DNA from: Avibacterium volantium_A
Lineage (GTDB): Bacteria > Pseudomonadota > Gammaproteobacteria > Enterobacterales > Pasteurellaceae
Assembly (NCBI RefSeq): GCF_049366555.1
Contig: NZ_JBMMGT010000043.1
Coordinates: forward strand, 1-9,572
Length of the DNA: 9,572 nt
Direction: 5' to 3'
In this document: one piece after another, positions 1-5,760 of the stretch
Position numbering within the stretch: position 1 is the first letter of the stretch
How the letters are laid out: every line of letters starts with the position of its first letter
Made by a program: the position numbers and the translations under genes
The notes under the pieces: model-generated
Databases searched by the model: none
The model's input: only the letters and a program-made list of their open reading frames with translations
What the model was told of the DNA's origin: nothing

Positions 1-27
1 AAAAACGCTCAATTGCTTGAGCGTTTT
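1..27 (-). terminator. Intrinsic terminator of rpsO
   Basis: An 11-bp perfect inverted repeat (2-12 and 17-27, core AACGCTCAA/TTGAGCGTT) encloses a TTGC loop 18 bases past the rpsO stop. Read on the minus strand, the 3' arm ends in a run of T that meets the window edge, so its full length is not visible. The A-rich 5' arm means it could also stop plus-strand transcription. Confidence 0.8.
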
Positions 28-45
28 CTTGTTCTAATTTGGAAA

Positions 46-315
46 TTAGCGACGTAAACCTAAACGAGCGATAGTTTCGCTGTATTTAGCTAAATCAGTA
101 CGTTTTAAGTAGTCTAACAATTTACGACGACGAGAAACCATACGTAATAAACCACGGCGACCGTGATGGTCTTTTTTATGCACTGCAAAGTGTGCTTGTA
201 AGTGGTTGATTTGTGCAGTTAATAATGCAATTTGAACTTCTGATGAACCAGTATCTTTTGCATCACGACCAAATTCAGCAACGATAGCTGCTTTTTTTTC
301 TGTGCTTAGAGACAT
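46..315 (-). CDS. rpsO: 30S ribosomal protein S15
   Basis: S15 is a primary 16S rRNA-binding protein of the small-subunit platform, contacting the central domain. The 89-residue product has the family's usual length and its conserved stretches, TGSSEVQIALLTAQI, the KKDHHGRRGLL helix turn and SRRRKLLDYLK. I chose the ATG at 315 because the product then begins MSLSTEKK, as in other gammaproteobacteria, and a GAGGA ribosome binding site sits 8 bases upstream. An upstream in-frame ATG at 345 would add ten residues the family lacks and would lie inside the regulatory leader. The gene has its own promoter (390-417), its own terminator (1-27) and an autoregulatory-type leader. It diverges from the glycerate kinase gene. 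Identification is secure. Confidence 0.98.
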   Translation of the reverse strand: MSLSTEKKAAIVAEFGRDAKDTGSSEVQIALLTAQINHLQAHFAVHKKDHHGRRGLLRMVSRRRKLLDYLKRTDLAKYSETIARLGLRR

Positions 316-384
316 ATTAAAATCCTCAATAGTAGGGTTAATCATACATCAAACGCCGATCTCTAATTCAGCGCCGACAAGGAG
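306..384 (-). promoter_or_regulatory. S15 autoregulatory mRNA leader
   Basis: The rpsO leader contains GAATTAGAGATCGGCG (minus strand, within 353-368), which I recall in nearly the same form from the E. coli rpsO leader. There S15 binds a pseudoknot and traps the ribosome on its own mRNA. The 7-mer TTAGAGA (360-366) is exactly complementary to TCTCTAA in codons 2-4 of rpsO (306-312), the kind of long-range pairing used by the E. coli switch. A short CGC/GCG stem can close the leader hairpin. The sequence and the pairing are seen directly. The regulatory role is inferred from E. coli. Confidence 0.7.
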
Positions 385-389
385 CAACA

Positions 390-417
390 ATTGTAGCGAT
401 TAAGAGAAAAAATGCAA
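390..417 (-). promoter_or_regulatory. rpsO promoter
   Basis: On the minus strand a TTGCAT -35 box (412-417) and a TACAAT -10 box (390-395, 5 of 6 matches to consensus) are separated by 16 bases. This places the transcription start near 383, just ahead of the S15-type leader. Confidence 0.6.
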
Positions 418-425
418 TAAATATC

Positions 426-455
426 TTGGGATTTTTTCGCTCAACAGGGTAGTAT
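426..455 (+). promoter_or_regulatory. Weak candidate promoter for the glycerate kinase gene
   Basis: TTGGGA (426-431) and TAGTAT (450-455) lie 18 bases apart, each with 4 of 6 consensus matches. An overlapping TATAAG begins at 453. This is the best sigma-70-like pair in the 60 bases before the gene, but it is not strong. Confidence 0.35.
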
Positions 456-484
456 AAGAACAGTTTTTTTAACAGGAATTAACA

Positions 485-1621
485 ATGAAAATACTCATCG
501 CACCTGATTCATTCAAAGAAAGTTTAACTGTGCTTGAAGTGGCGGAGGCGATTGAAATTGGGTTTCGCAAGATTTTTCCGCACGCACAATATTGTAAAAT
601 CCCAATGGCTGACGGTGGCGAAGGCACGGTACAATCTTTGGTGGACGCGACACAAGGAAAGCTTATCCAATGCACGGTTACCGCCCCTTTGGGCAATAAA
701 ATTGACGCATTTTGGGGGCTTTCTGGTGATGGTGAAACCGCATTTATTGAAATGGCAGCGGCTTCAGGGTTGCATCTTGTGCCAATGGAAGTGCGTAATC
801 CATTGAAAACCACCAGTTTTGGCACGGGAGAATTGATTTTGAACGCCTTAAATTATGGGGTGAAAAAAATTATTCTCGGCATTGGAGGGAGTGCAACCAA
901 TGATGCTGGTGTCGGAATGTTGCAAGCCTTGGGTGCGCGCTTTCTCAATGCTGAAAATCAATCGTTGGGCGATGGTGGCGAACAGTTAATTCACACCGCT
1001 CATATTGATTTAAGCCAGCTTGATTCACGTTTAGCACGAGTACAAATTGAAGTGGCTTGTGATGTGAATAATCCATTATGTGGTGAAACTGGCGCATCTG
1101 CCGTGTTTGGTCCTCAAAAAGGCGCAACCGCGCAAATGGTGCAACAACTTGATGCCGCGCTTGCTCATTTCGCCGAGAAAGTACAGCAACAGCTTGGTAT
1201 TAATATCGCTAATCAAGCAGGTGCTGGAGCGGCTGGCGGAATGGGCGGTGGGTTGCTGTTATTACCAAAAGTGCGGTTGAAAAAAGGCGTAAATATTGTG
1301 TTAGAAACCTTAAATTTTAGCGATCAAGTGCAAGATGCCGATTTGGTGATTACGGGCGAAGGGCGAATGGACGGACAGAGCGCTTACGGAAAAACGCCGA
1401 TTGGTGTCGCCAAAACTGCTAAGCAATTTGGCAAACCTGTGATTGCTATCGTAGGCTGCCTGCGGGAAGATTATGAAGCGGTGTATGAAGAGGGCATTGA
1501 TGCGGTCTTTCCGATCATTCGTCAGCTTGATAGTTTGGAAAACACCTTGCGTTCAGGGAAAGAGAATCTGATTTCAACAGCGCAAAATATCGCCAGATTT
1601 TATCAGTTAGCGATGAAATAA
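485..1621 (+). CDS. Glycerate kinase (GlxK/GarK family)
   Basis: Predicted ATP-dependent glycerate kinase of the bacterial type-I family (E. coli GarK and GlxK, about 380 residues; this one has 378). In E. coli these phosphorylate glycerate, made by tartronate semialdehyde reductase in glyoxylate, glucarate and galactarate breakdown, to 2-phosphoglycerate. Family blocks seen in order are MADGGEGT (41-48), GIGGSATNDAGVG (132-144), DVNNPLCG with VFGPQKG (193-213), the glycine-rich AGAGAAGGMGGG (245-256) and TGEGRMDGQS followed by GKTPIGVA (290-309). An AGGA ribosome binding site lies 7 bases before the ATG. No transporter or reductase gene is adjacent, so the substrate source is not shown here. 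An uptake sequence at 1269-1277 is read in frame as KVRL. The garK/glxK distinction cannot be made by eye. Confidence 0.93.
   Translation: MKILIAPDSFKESLTVLEVAEAIEIGFRKIFPHAQYCKIPMADGGEGTVQSLVDATQGKLIQCTVTAPLGNKIDAFWGLSGDGETAFIEMAAASGLHLVPMEVRNPLKTTSFGTGELILNALNYGVKKIILGIGGSATNDAGVGMLQALGARFLNAENQSLGDGGEQLIHTAHIDLSQLDSRLARVQIEVACDVNNPLCGETGASAVFGPQKGATAQMVQQLDAALAHFAEKVQQQLGINIANQAGAGAAGGMGGGLLLLPKVRLKKGVNIVLETLNFSDQVQDADLVITGEGRMDGQSAYGKTPIGVAKTAKQFGKPVIAIVGCLREDYEAVYEEGIDAVFPIIRQLDSLENTLRSGKENLISTAQNIARFYQLAMK
1269..1277 (+). repeat. DNA uptake signal sequence (Hin type) in glycerate kinase
   Basis: Perfect AAGTGCGGT core followed by a TTGAAAAAA A/T-rich extension, typical of the extended Hin-type uptake signal recognised during natural competence in Haemophilus and relatives. 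Confidence 0.85.
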
Positions 1622-1637
1622 CAGAATAGTGAAAAGA

Positions 1638-1685
1638 CAAGTGCGGTGGAAAATTTTCAGATTTTTCACCGCACTTTATTTTTAG
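1638..1685 (+). terminator. Terminator formed by inverted uptake sequences, between convergent genes
   Basis: A perfect AAGTGCGGT core (1639-1647) faces a perfect ACCGCACTT core (1668-1676), giving a 10-bp GC-rich stem whose A/T-rich interior can pair further. On the plus strand it is followed by TTTATTTTTAGG, a good U-tract, 17 bases after the glycerate kinase stop. On the minus strand the tail is GTCTTTTC, so it may also stop leftward ruvB transcription. Paired uptake sequences serving as terminators are well known in Haemophilus. Confidence 0.85.
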
Positions 1686-1806
1686 GCATAAGATACGTTT
1701 TTCTACCAACTTTTCTACATTAACTTCCTGTAGCTTGCTACTTTACTATCTCGATAAAGCTTGCGAAAAAACGGAGCACTTCCCTACTCCATCGTCTTTT
1801 TCTTTC

Positions 1807-2814
1807 CTAGTCAGTCAGCTTATCAATTCCCAAATGACGATAGGTTCGCAATGTGGCGATACGCCCTCTTGGGGTGCGTTGTAAAAAGCCTTGTTGGATT
1901 AAATAAGGCTCAAGCACATCTTCAATGGTTTCACGTTCTTCACCAATGGCGGCGGCAAGGTTGTCTAACCCCACAGGGCCGCCGTCAAAACGTTCAATAA
2001 TGGCACTTAATAATTTGCGATCCATAAAGTCGAAGCCTGCGGGATCAACGTCTAACATTGAAAGGGCGGATTTGGCAATTTGTGCGGAAATTTGTCCAGC
2101 ATTTTTAACATCGGCGTAATCTCGCACACGACGTAATAAACGGTTAGCAATACGTGGTGTCCCACGGGAACGACAGGCAATTTCTTGTGCGGCATCTTGT
2201 TCAATAGCTAAATTTAAACATTGCGCACTGCGTGCCACAATAGACGTGAGATCTTCTACGGAATAAAATTCTAAGCGCTGCACAATGCCAAAGCGATCAC
2301 GCAAAGGGGAAGTGAGTGAGCCTGCTTTGGTGGTGGCACCAATTAAAGTAAAAGGGGGCAGATCCAGTTTAATTGAGCGCGCCGTAGGGCCTTCACCAAT
2401 CATAATATCAAGCTGATAATCTTCCATTGCGGGATACAGCACTTCTTCAATGGCTGGTGAAAGGCGGTGAATTTCGTCAATAAATAGCACATCGTGCGGT
2501 TCAAGATTGGTCAGCATTGCCGCTAAATCGCCTGCTTTTTCAAGCACTGGCCCTGAAGTGGTGCGGATATTTACTCCCATTTCATTCGCCACAATATTGG
2601 CAAGGGTGGTTTTCCCTAACCCTGGTGGGCCGAAAATTAATAGGTGATCGAGCGCATCTTGGCGCAGTTTGGCGGCTTGGATAAAAATTTCCATTTGCTC
2701 ACAGACCTGCGGTTGCCCCACATAATCGGTGAGTAATTTAGGGCGAATAGCACGGTCAATGACTTCTTCATCGAATTTTTCCGTTGCGCTGACAATTCTA
2801 TCTACTTCAATCAT
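1807..2814 (-). CDS. ruvB: Holliday junction branch migration ATPase RuvB
   Basis: RuvB is the AAA+ motor that forms hexamers on RuvA-bound Holliday junctions and drives branch migration in recombinational repair. The 335-residue product has Walker A GPPGLGKT (62-69), Walker B VLFIDE (109-114), sensor 1 GATT (159-162), the LRDRFG segment with the expected arginine finger R174, sensor 2 GTPRIANRLLRR, and a C-terminal winged-helix segment ending with RTPRGR. The ATG at 2814 follows the ruvA stop by 13 bases, with an AAGG ribosome binding site, so the two genes are almost certainly co-transcribed. All expected motor residues are present. Downstream lie a weak GGAG/CTCC hairpin with a T run (1773-1790) and the inverted-uptake-sequence terminator. 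Confidence 0.98.
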   Translation of the reverse strand: MIEVDRIVSATEKFDEEVIDRAIRPKLLTDYVGQPQVCEQMEIFIQAAKLRQDALDHLLIFGPPGLGKTTLANIVANEMGVNIRTTSGPVLEKAGDLAAMLTNLEPHDVLFIDEIHRLSPAIEEVLYPAMEDYQLDIMIGEGPTARSIKLDLPPFTLIGATTKAGSLTSPLRDRFGIVQRLEFYSVEDLTSIVARSAQCLNLAIEQDAAQEIACRSRGTPRIANRLLRRVRDYADVKNAGQISAQIAKSALSMLDVDPAGFDFMDRKLLSAIIERFDGGPVGLDNLAAAIGEERETIEDVLEPYLIQQGFLQRTPRGRIATLRTYRHLGIDKLTD

Positions 2815-2827
2815 TACAATGCCTTAT

Positions 2828-3442
2828 TTATAACGATGCCTTTAGTGCTTCACGAATTAACTGCTCACTATTGAGATCTGGGTTTGCGACTTTCTTCACC
2901 ATTTTTTCAGCTTCACTCGCTTTATAACCTAGTGCAACTAATGCGGCAATTGCATCATCGATATGAACATTTTCTTTACTTGATGATTTTTCTGCCACTG
3001 GTAAATGGGTGCTTTCAATAAAGAAATCGCCTTGTGGTAAATCCTTAAATTTTCCTTTTAATTCAACTAATAAACGTTCTGCTGTTTTTTTGCCAACGCC
3101 GGGGATTTTGACTAATTTAGACAATTCTTCACGTTCTATGGCATAAGCAAATTCATTGACAGACATCGCAGATAAAATGGCGAGTGCCAGTTTCGGGCCT
3201 ACACCGTTGGTTTTGATTAGCTCACGAAATAACGTGCGGTCTTGCTTGTGGGAAAACCCAAACAGCAAATGTGCATCCTCTCGCACGACCAAATGGGTGA
3301 AAAGGGTCGTTTGTTGCCCTGTTTCTGGCAAGTTATAAAAGCTGGTCATTGGCAATAAAAGCTCATAGCCCACGCCTTGTACATCAAGCAAAATTTCTGG
3401 TGGTTGCTTTTCGACTAATAATCCTGTTAAACGGCCTATCAT
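2828..3442 (-). CDS. ruvA: Holliday junction DNA helicase subunit RuvA
   Basis: RuvA is the tetrameric Holliday-junction-binding protein that loads RuvB. The 204-residue product shows the N-terminal OB-fold, with acidic pin residues E55 and D56 (VVRED), two helix-hairpin-helix motifs (TNGVGPK near 78-84 and IPGVGKK near 113-119), a linker near 135-160, and a C-terminal RuvB-contacting helical domain beginning DDAIAALVALGY. The ATG at 3442 has an AAGGGGA ribosome binding site immediately upstream. A palindrome at 3479-3502 sits about 40 bases upstream and overlaps a plausible promoter. In E. coli ruvAB is LexA-controlled and separate from ruvC, and the spacing here fits that arrangement. Assignment is secure. 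Confidence 0.98.
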   Translation of the reverse strand: MIGRLTGLLVEKQPPEILLDVQGVGYELLLPMTSFYNLPETGQQTTLFTHLVVREDAHLLFGFSHKQDRTLFRELIKTNGVGPKLALAILSAMSVNEFAYAIEREELSKLVKIPGVGKKTAERLLVELKGKFKDLPQGDFFIESTHLPVAEKSSSKENVHIDDAIAALVALGYKASEAEKMVKKVANPDLNSEQLIREALKASL

Positions 3443-3468
3443 AATTTCCCCTTAAAACGATTTGCCAT

Positions 3469-3502
3469 AGGATAAAATAAAACTGGATAAATATCCAGTT
3501 TT
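3469..3502 (-). promoter_or_regulatory. Candidate ruvAB promoter with LexA-like palindrome, or ruvC terminator
   Basis: A perfect 11-bp inverted repeat (3479-3489 and 3492-3502) contains CTGGATAAATATCCAG, which fits the CTG-N10-CAG framework of gammaproteobacterial LexA boxes. It has G/C where the consensus has T/A at the fourth position. On the minus strand a TGGATA -35 box (3492-3497) lies within it and a TATCCT -10 box (3469-3474) follows at 17 bases, each 4 of 6 to consensus. The same palindrome followed by TTTTATTTTATCC could instead be an AT-rich terminator for ruvC. The sequence alone does not decide, and it may do both. Confidence 0.5.
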
Positions 3503-3528
3503 AAACGATAAATTTTCACGCTTAACCA

Positions 3529-4089
3529 TCATAAACGGAAACGCCCACGGCTATATCTTGGACGCAAAAGTGCGGTGTTTTTTCCCGCTGTTTTTTGCAC
3601 ATTTTGATTAATTTGCGATAAATGCGCGAAGGAATGAGAATGCGTGATGGCAATGGCTAAGGCATCGGCAGCATCAGCTTGCGGTTTGGCGGAAAGATTA
3701 AGAATGCGCGTTACCATTTCTTGCACTTGGGTTTTATCGGCCGCCCCTGTGCCAACCACCGTTTGCTTGACTAAGCGTGCGGCATATTCGAACACCGGTA
3801 AATCGTGGTTCACCGCAGCAACAATCGCCACGCCACGGGCTTGCCCAAGTTTTAAGGCGGAATTGGCATTTTTGGCCAAAAATACTTCTTCAATGGCAAA
3901 CATTGTGGGCTGAAATTGCGTGATAATTTCACTTACGCCTGCATAAATGCGCTTTAAACGGGTTGGCATATCTTCTGCTTGAGTGCGGATCACCCCGCTG
4001 CCTAAATATTCCAATTTAAGCCCCATTTGGCGAATCACCCCATATCCAGTTAAACGAGATCCGGGGTCGATACCTAAAATAATTGCCAT
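3529..4089 (-). CDS. ruvC: Crossover junction endodeoxyribonuclease RuvC
   Basis: RuvC is the dimeric Mg-dependent resolvase that nicks Holliday junctions symmetrically, working with RuvAB. The four catalytic acidic residues are present: D8 in GIDPGS, E67 in AIEEVF, and D139 and D142 in QADAADALAIAITH. The ATG at 4089 has an AGGA ribosome binding site 5 bases upstream. The product has 186 residues against 173 in E. coli. The extra length is a basic tail (about 160-186), part of which, KNTAL, is encoded by an uptake sequence (3568-3576). A strong hairpin with a T-run sits just upstream, so ruvC may depend on read-through from yebC or on an unseen promoter. It is separated from ruvA by 86 bases holding a palindrome. 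Confidence 0.97.
   Translation of the reverse strand: MAIILGIDPGSRLTGYGVIRQMGLKLEYLGSGVIRTQAEDMPTRLKRIYAGVSEIITQFQPTMFAIEEVFLAKNANSALKLGQARGVAIVAAVNHDLPVFEYAARLVKQTVVGTGAADKTQVQEMVTRILNLSAKPQADAADALAIAITHSHSFAHLSQINQNVQKTAGKNTALLRPRYSRGRFRL
3568..3576 (+). repeat. DNA uptake signal sequence (Hin type) in ruvC
   Basis: Perfect AAGTGCGGT core followed by GTTTTTTCC. It lies in the 3' end of ruvC and encodes part of the C-terminal tail, where a change in protein sequence would be tolerated. Confidence 0.85.
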
Positions 4090-4103
4090 CTTTTTCCTAA
4101 ATG

Positions 4104-4132
4104 AAAAAGGTGCTGAAGATCACGCACCTTTT
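4104..4132 (-). terminator. Terminator-like hairpin between yebC and ruvC
   Basis: A 9-bp perfect stem AAAAGGTGC/GCACCTTTT (4105-4113 and 4124-4132) with a 10-base loop is followed on the minus strand by a TTTTT run ending at 4104. The U-tract ends only 14 bases before the ruvC ATG and runs almost into its ribosome binding site. It should end much of the transcription arriving from yebC. Confidence 0.75.
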
Positions 4133-4163
4133 AACTTATCGCCGATCAAATCAATGTGAGAAA

Positions 4164-4904
4164 TTAAAGCAACGCTGCCACTTCATCACTGATTTCGCCG
4201 TTGTGATACACATTTTGCACATCATCACAATCTTCTAGCATATCAATTAAGCGTAATAATTTTGGTGCAGTTTCCGCATCAAGATTTACCGTAGTTGATG
4301 GAATCATTGTTACTTCGGCTTCTTGAATTTTGAAGCCTGCAGCTTCAATGGCTTCACGCACGGCACTTAAATCTTCCCAAGCGGTGTAGATTTCAAAGCT
4401 GCCGTCTTCTTGTGGTTGAATATCATCTGCGCCCGCTTCAATTGCCGCTTCTGTAAGCGCATCTTCATCGGCTTCCGCAATTAAAATCAACCCTTTTTTA
4501 CTGAACAAATAGCCAACAGAACCCTCTGTCCCTAAGTTTCCACCGCATTTAGTGAAGCTTGGACGAACCTGTGAAATGGTGCGATTTGCGTTATCACTTA
4601 AACATTCTACCATCACCGCTGTGCCACCTGGACCATAGCCCTCATAAACTTTGGTTTCCATATTGGTGTCATCGCCACCGCCCACACCGCGATCAATTGC
4701 ACGGTTGATGGTATCACGCGTCATATTGTTAGAAAGGGCTTTATCCACCGCCGCACGCAAACGCGGGTTAGCGCTCACATCACCGCCACCAAGTTTGGCT
4801 GCGGTAACCAATTCACGGATTAATTTAGTAAAGATTTTTCCACGTTGGGCATCTTGGGCGGCTTTACGGTGTTTAATATTTGCCCACTTACTATGTCCTG
4901 CCAT
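4164..4904 (-). CDS. yebC: YebC/TACO1 family protein
   Basis: This 246-residue protein belongs to the widely conserved YebC/TACO1 family and has the family's usual length. It starts with the signature MAGHSKWANIKHRKAAQDA, followed by the GKIFTKLIRE helix, NPRLRAAVDKA, the YEGYGPGG motif near residues 87-94, and NLGTEGSVGYLF. The family was long described as transcriptional regulators. More recent work links members to translation, including relief of ribosome stalling at proline-rich stretches, and human TACO1 to COX1 synthesis. The role of this copy is therefore open. An AAGGA ribosome binding site precedes the ATG. Linkage to ruvC is conserved in many proteobacteria. I see no convincing promoter in the upstream gap. 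Confidence 0.95.
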   Translation of the reverse strand: MAGHSKWANIKHRKAAQDAQRGKIFTKLIRELVTAAKLGGGDVSANPRLRAAVDKALSNNMTRDTINRAIDRGVGGGDDTNMETKVYEGYGPGGTAVMVECLSDNANRTISQVRPSFTKCGGNLGTEGSVGYLFSKKGLILIAEADEDALTEAAIEAGADDIQPQEDGSFEIYTAWEDLSAVREAIEAAGFKIQEAEVTMIPSTTVNLDAETAPKLLRLIDMLEDCDDVQNVYHNGEISDEVAALL

Positions 4905-5047
4905 TTTTTTTCCTTTTGTTTCTTGTGATCTTTTTGATCTTGAGTTTAATTAAATTTGTTTGTTTTTATAAATCAGGTTTCGCCGTTGGCGGCTTATATT
5001 CACCACAATAGGCGTCATATCATTTAGTGTGTAGTTATTGCTACTAT

Positions 5048-5163
5048 CAAATCTCCCCCTACCCATCTTTTCTAAAGAGGGGGATATGAGCGTATGATTA
5101 ACTCATTTTGAGCTATAACTACTAAATTCCCCTCTTTCGCAAAGAGGGGTTAGGGGAGATTTG
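5048..5163. repeat. Palindromic repeat element (MITE-like), two inverted modules
   Basis: This occupies most of the yebC-nudB gap. The left end CAAATCTCCCCCTACCC (from 5048) is matched in inverted orientation by the right end GGGTTAGGGGAGATTTG (ending 5163). Each module carries its own hairpin. The right one is a perfect 9-bp stem CCCCTCTTT/AAAGAGGGG around CGC (5129-5149). The left one (5065-5084) is a degenerate version ending AAAGAGGGGG. An AT-rich centre (5085-5124) contains a CTCA/TGAG hairpin. Similar CCCCTCTTT...AAAGAGGGG repeats occur dispersed in several gammaproteobacterial genomes, as I recall. No coding capacity is seen. Confidence 0.65.
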
Positions 5164-5191
5164 GCAGAATTTATTCCAGCCAAATAATCAA

Positions 5192-5635
5192 TCAGCCCTT
5201 ATTTACCAAATATTTCTCAATCGCTGCGGCGTTATTTGGCGATTTTGTCATTTGCACGGCCTGTTGTGGGGAAACCCATTTAAAGGTCAAATGCTCGCTT
5301 AATTGCGGTTCAAATTCCTGTTCCACGGTGCATAAAAACCAATGTTCGCGCACGTGGGTGATATTCGGTGCGTATTTATAGCGGAAATGGGGAAAAATTT
5401 CAAATTCTACGTTTTCATTGCAATCAAAAAGTGCGGTGGAATTTTCAGAAATTTTTAACCGCACTTCTTCCCAAAGCTCGCGGATTGCCGTTTGCCTCGG
5501 CGTTTCGCCATTTTCCATTGATCCCGTTACCGATTGCCAAAATTCGGGATCGTCTTTGCGTTGCAACATCAGTACGCGATGCGTATTTTTAGCATAGATA
5601 ACAACAAGAACGCTATGGGGATTTTTGTAGCTCAT
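5192..5635 (-). CDS. nudB: Dihydroneopterin triphosphate diphosphatase (Nudix)
   Basis: NudB removes pyrophosphate from dihydroneopterin triphosphate in folate biosynthesis. The 147-residue product aligns over its whole length with E. coli NudB as I recall it (about 150 residues), including VLMLQRKDDPEFWQSVTGS and NVEFEIFPHFRYKYAP. The Nudix box is G38-x5-E44-x7-R52-E53-x2-E56-E57. As in E. coli NudB, the glycine after the last glutamate pair is missing, so this is normal for the family. An AGGA ribosome binding site lies 5-6 bases before the ATG. Just after the Nudix box, codons 57-69 are built from an inverted pair of uptake sequences that would fold into a terminator-like hairpin in the sense direction. 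The position beside aspS is conserved. Confidence 0.93.
   Translation of the reverse strand: MSYKNPHSVLVVIYAKNTHRVLMLQRKDDPEFWQSVTGSMENGETPRQTAIRELWEEVRLKISENSTALFDCNENVEFEIFPHFRYKYAPNITHVREHWFLCTVEQEFEPQLSEHLTFKWVSPQQAVQMTKSPNNAAAIEKYLVNKG
5429..5466. repeat. Inverted pair of uptake sequences inside nudB
   Basis: Perfect AAGTGCGGT (5429-5437) and perfect ACCGCACTT (5458-5466) cores make a 9-bp stem, with a further 5-bp AATTT/AAATT stem inside after an internal loop. On the nudB sense strand the 3' arm is followed by TTTTT (5430-5426), the layout of an intrinsic terminator. It is read through as codons for E57-V-R-L and T67-A-L. Confidence 0.85.
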
Positions 5636-5651
5636 CTATTCCTATTTCTCC

Positions 5652-5664
5652 ATAACACTGTTAT
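5652..5664. repeat. Short perfect dyad ahead of nudB
   Basis: ATAACA and TGTTAT flank a single central base, 17 bases upstream of the nudB start and next to its ribosome binding site. It is operator-like in shape but short enough to be chance. Confidence 0.35.
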
Positions 5665-5700
5665 CTAATTCAATACCTATCTCAATTGTTTCGTATTTTT

Positions 5701-5721
5701 GGGGCGTATGCGATACGCCCC
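5701..5721. repeat. GC-rich palindrome between aspS and nudB
   Basis: A perfect 9-bp stem GGGGCGTAT/ATACGCCCC with a GCG loop, followed by TACG. On the minus strand the stem is followed by AAAAAT rather than T, so it is not a standard terminator for aspS. GGGGCGTAT...ATACGCCCC palindromes recur as REP-like repeats in many genomes, as I recall, so a dispersed repeat is the likelier reading. Confidence 0.6.
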
Positions 5722-5760
5722 TACGTCCATTTCAAAAATAATTTTATAGGTTATAAAAAT

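Noticed and set aside
316..345. A ten-residue N-terminal extension of S15 from an ATG at 345.
   Set aside because: It would lie in the regulatory leader. The standard S15 start at 315 has the ribosome binding site.
469..825. A 118-codon minus-strand open frame opposite the start of the glycerate kinase gene, and the 534-806 plus-strand frame within it.
   Set aside because: The overlap with a well-supported kinase is complete and the translations are low-complexity shadows with no family features.
1761..2000. A 79-codon plus-strand frame over the ruvB 3' end.
   Set aside because: Two thirds of it is antisense to ruvB. The remaining part is intergenic and has no convincing ribosome binding site or homology signal.
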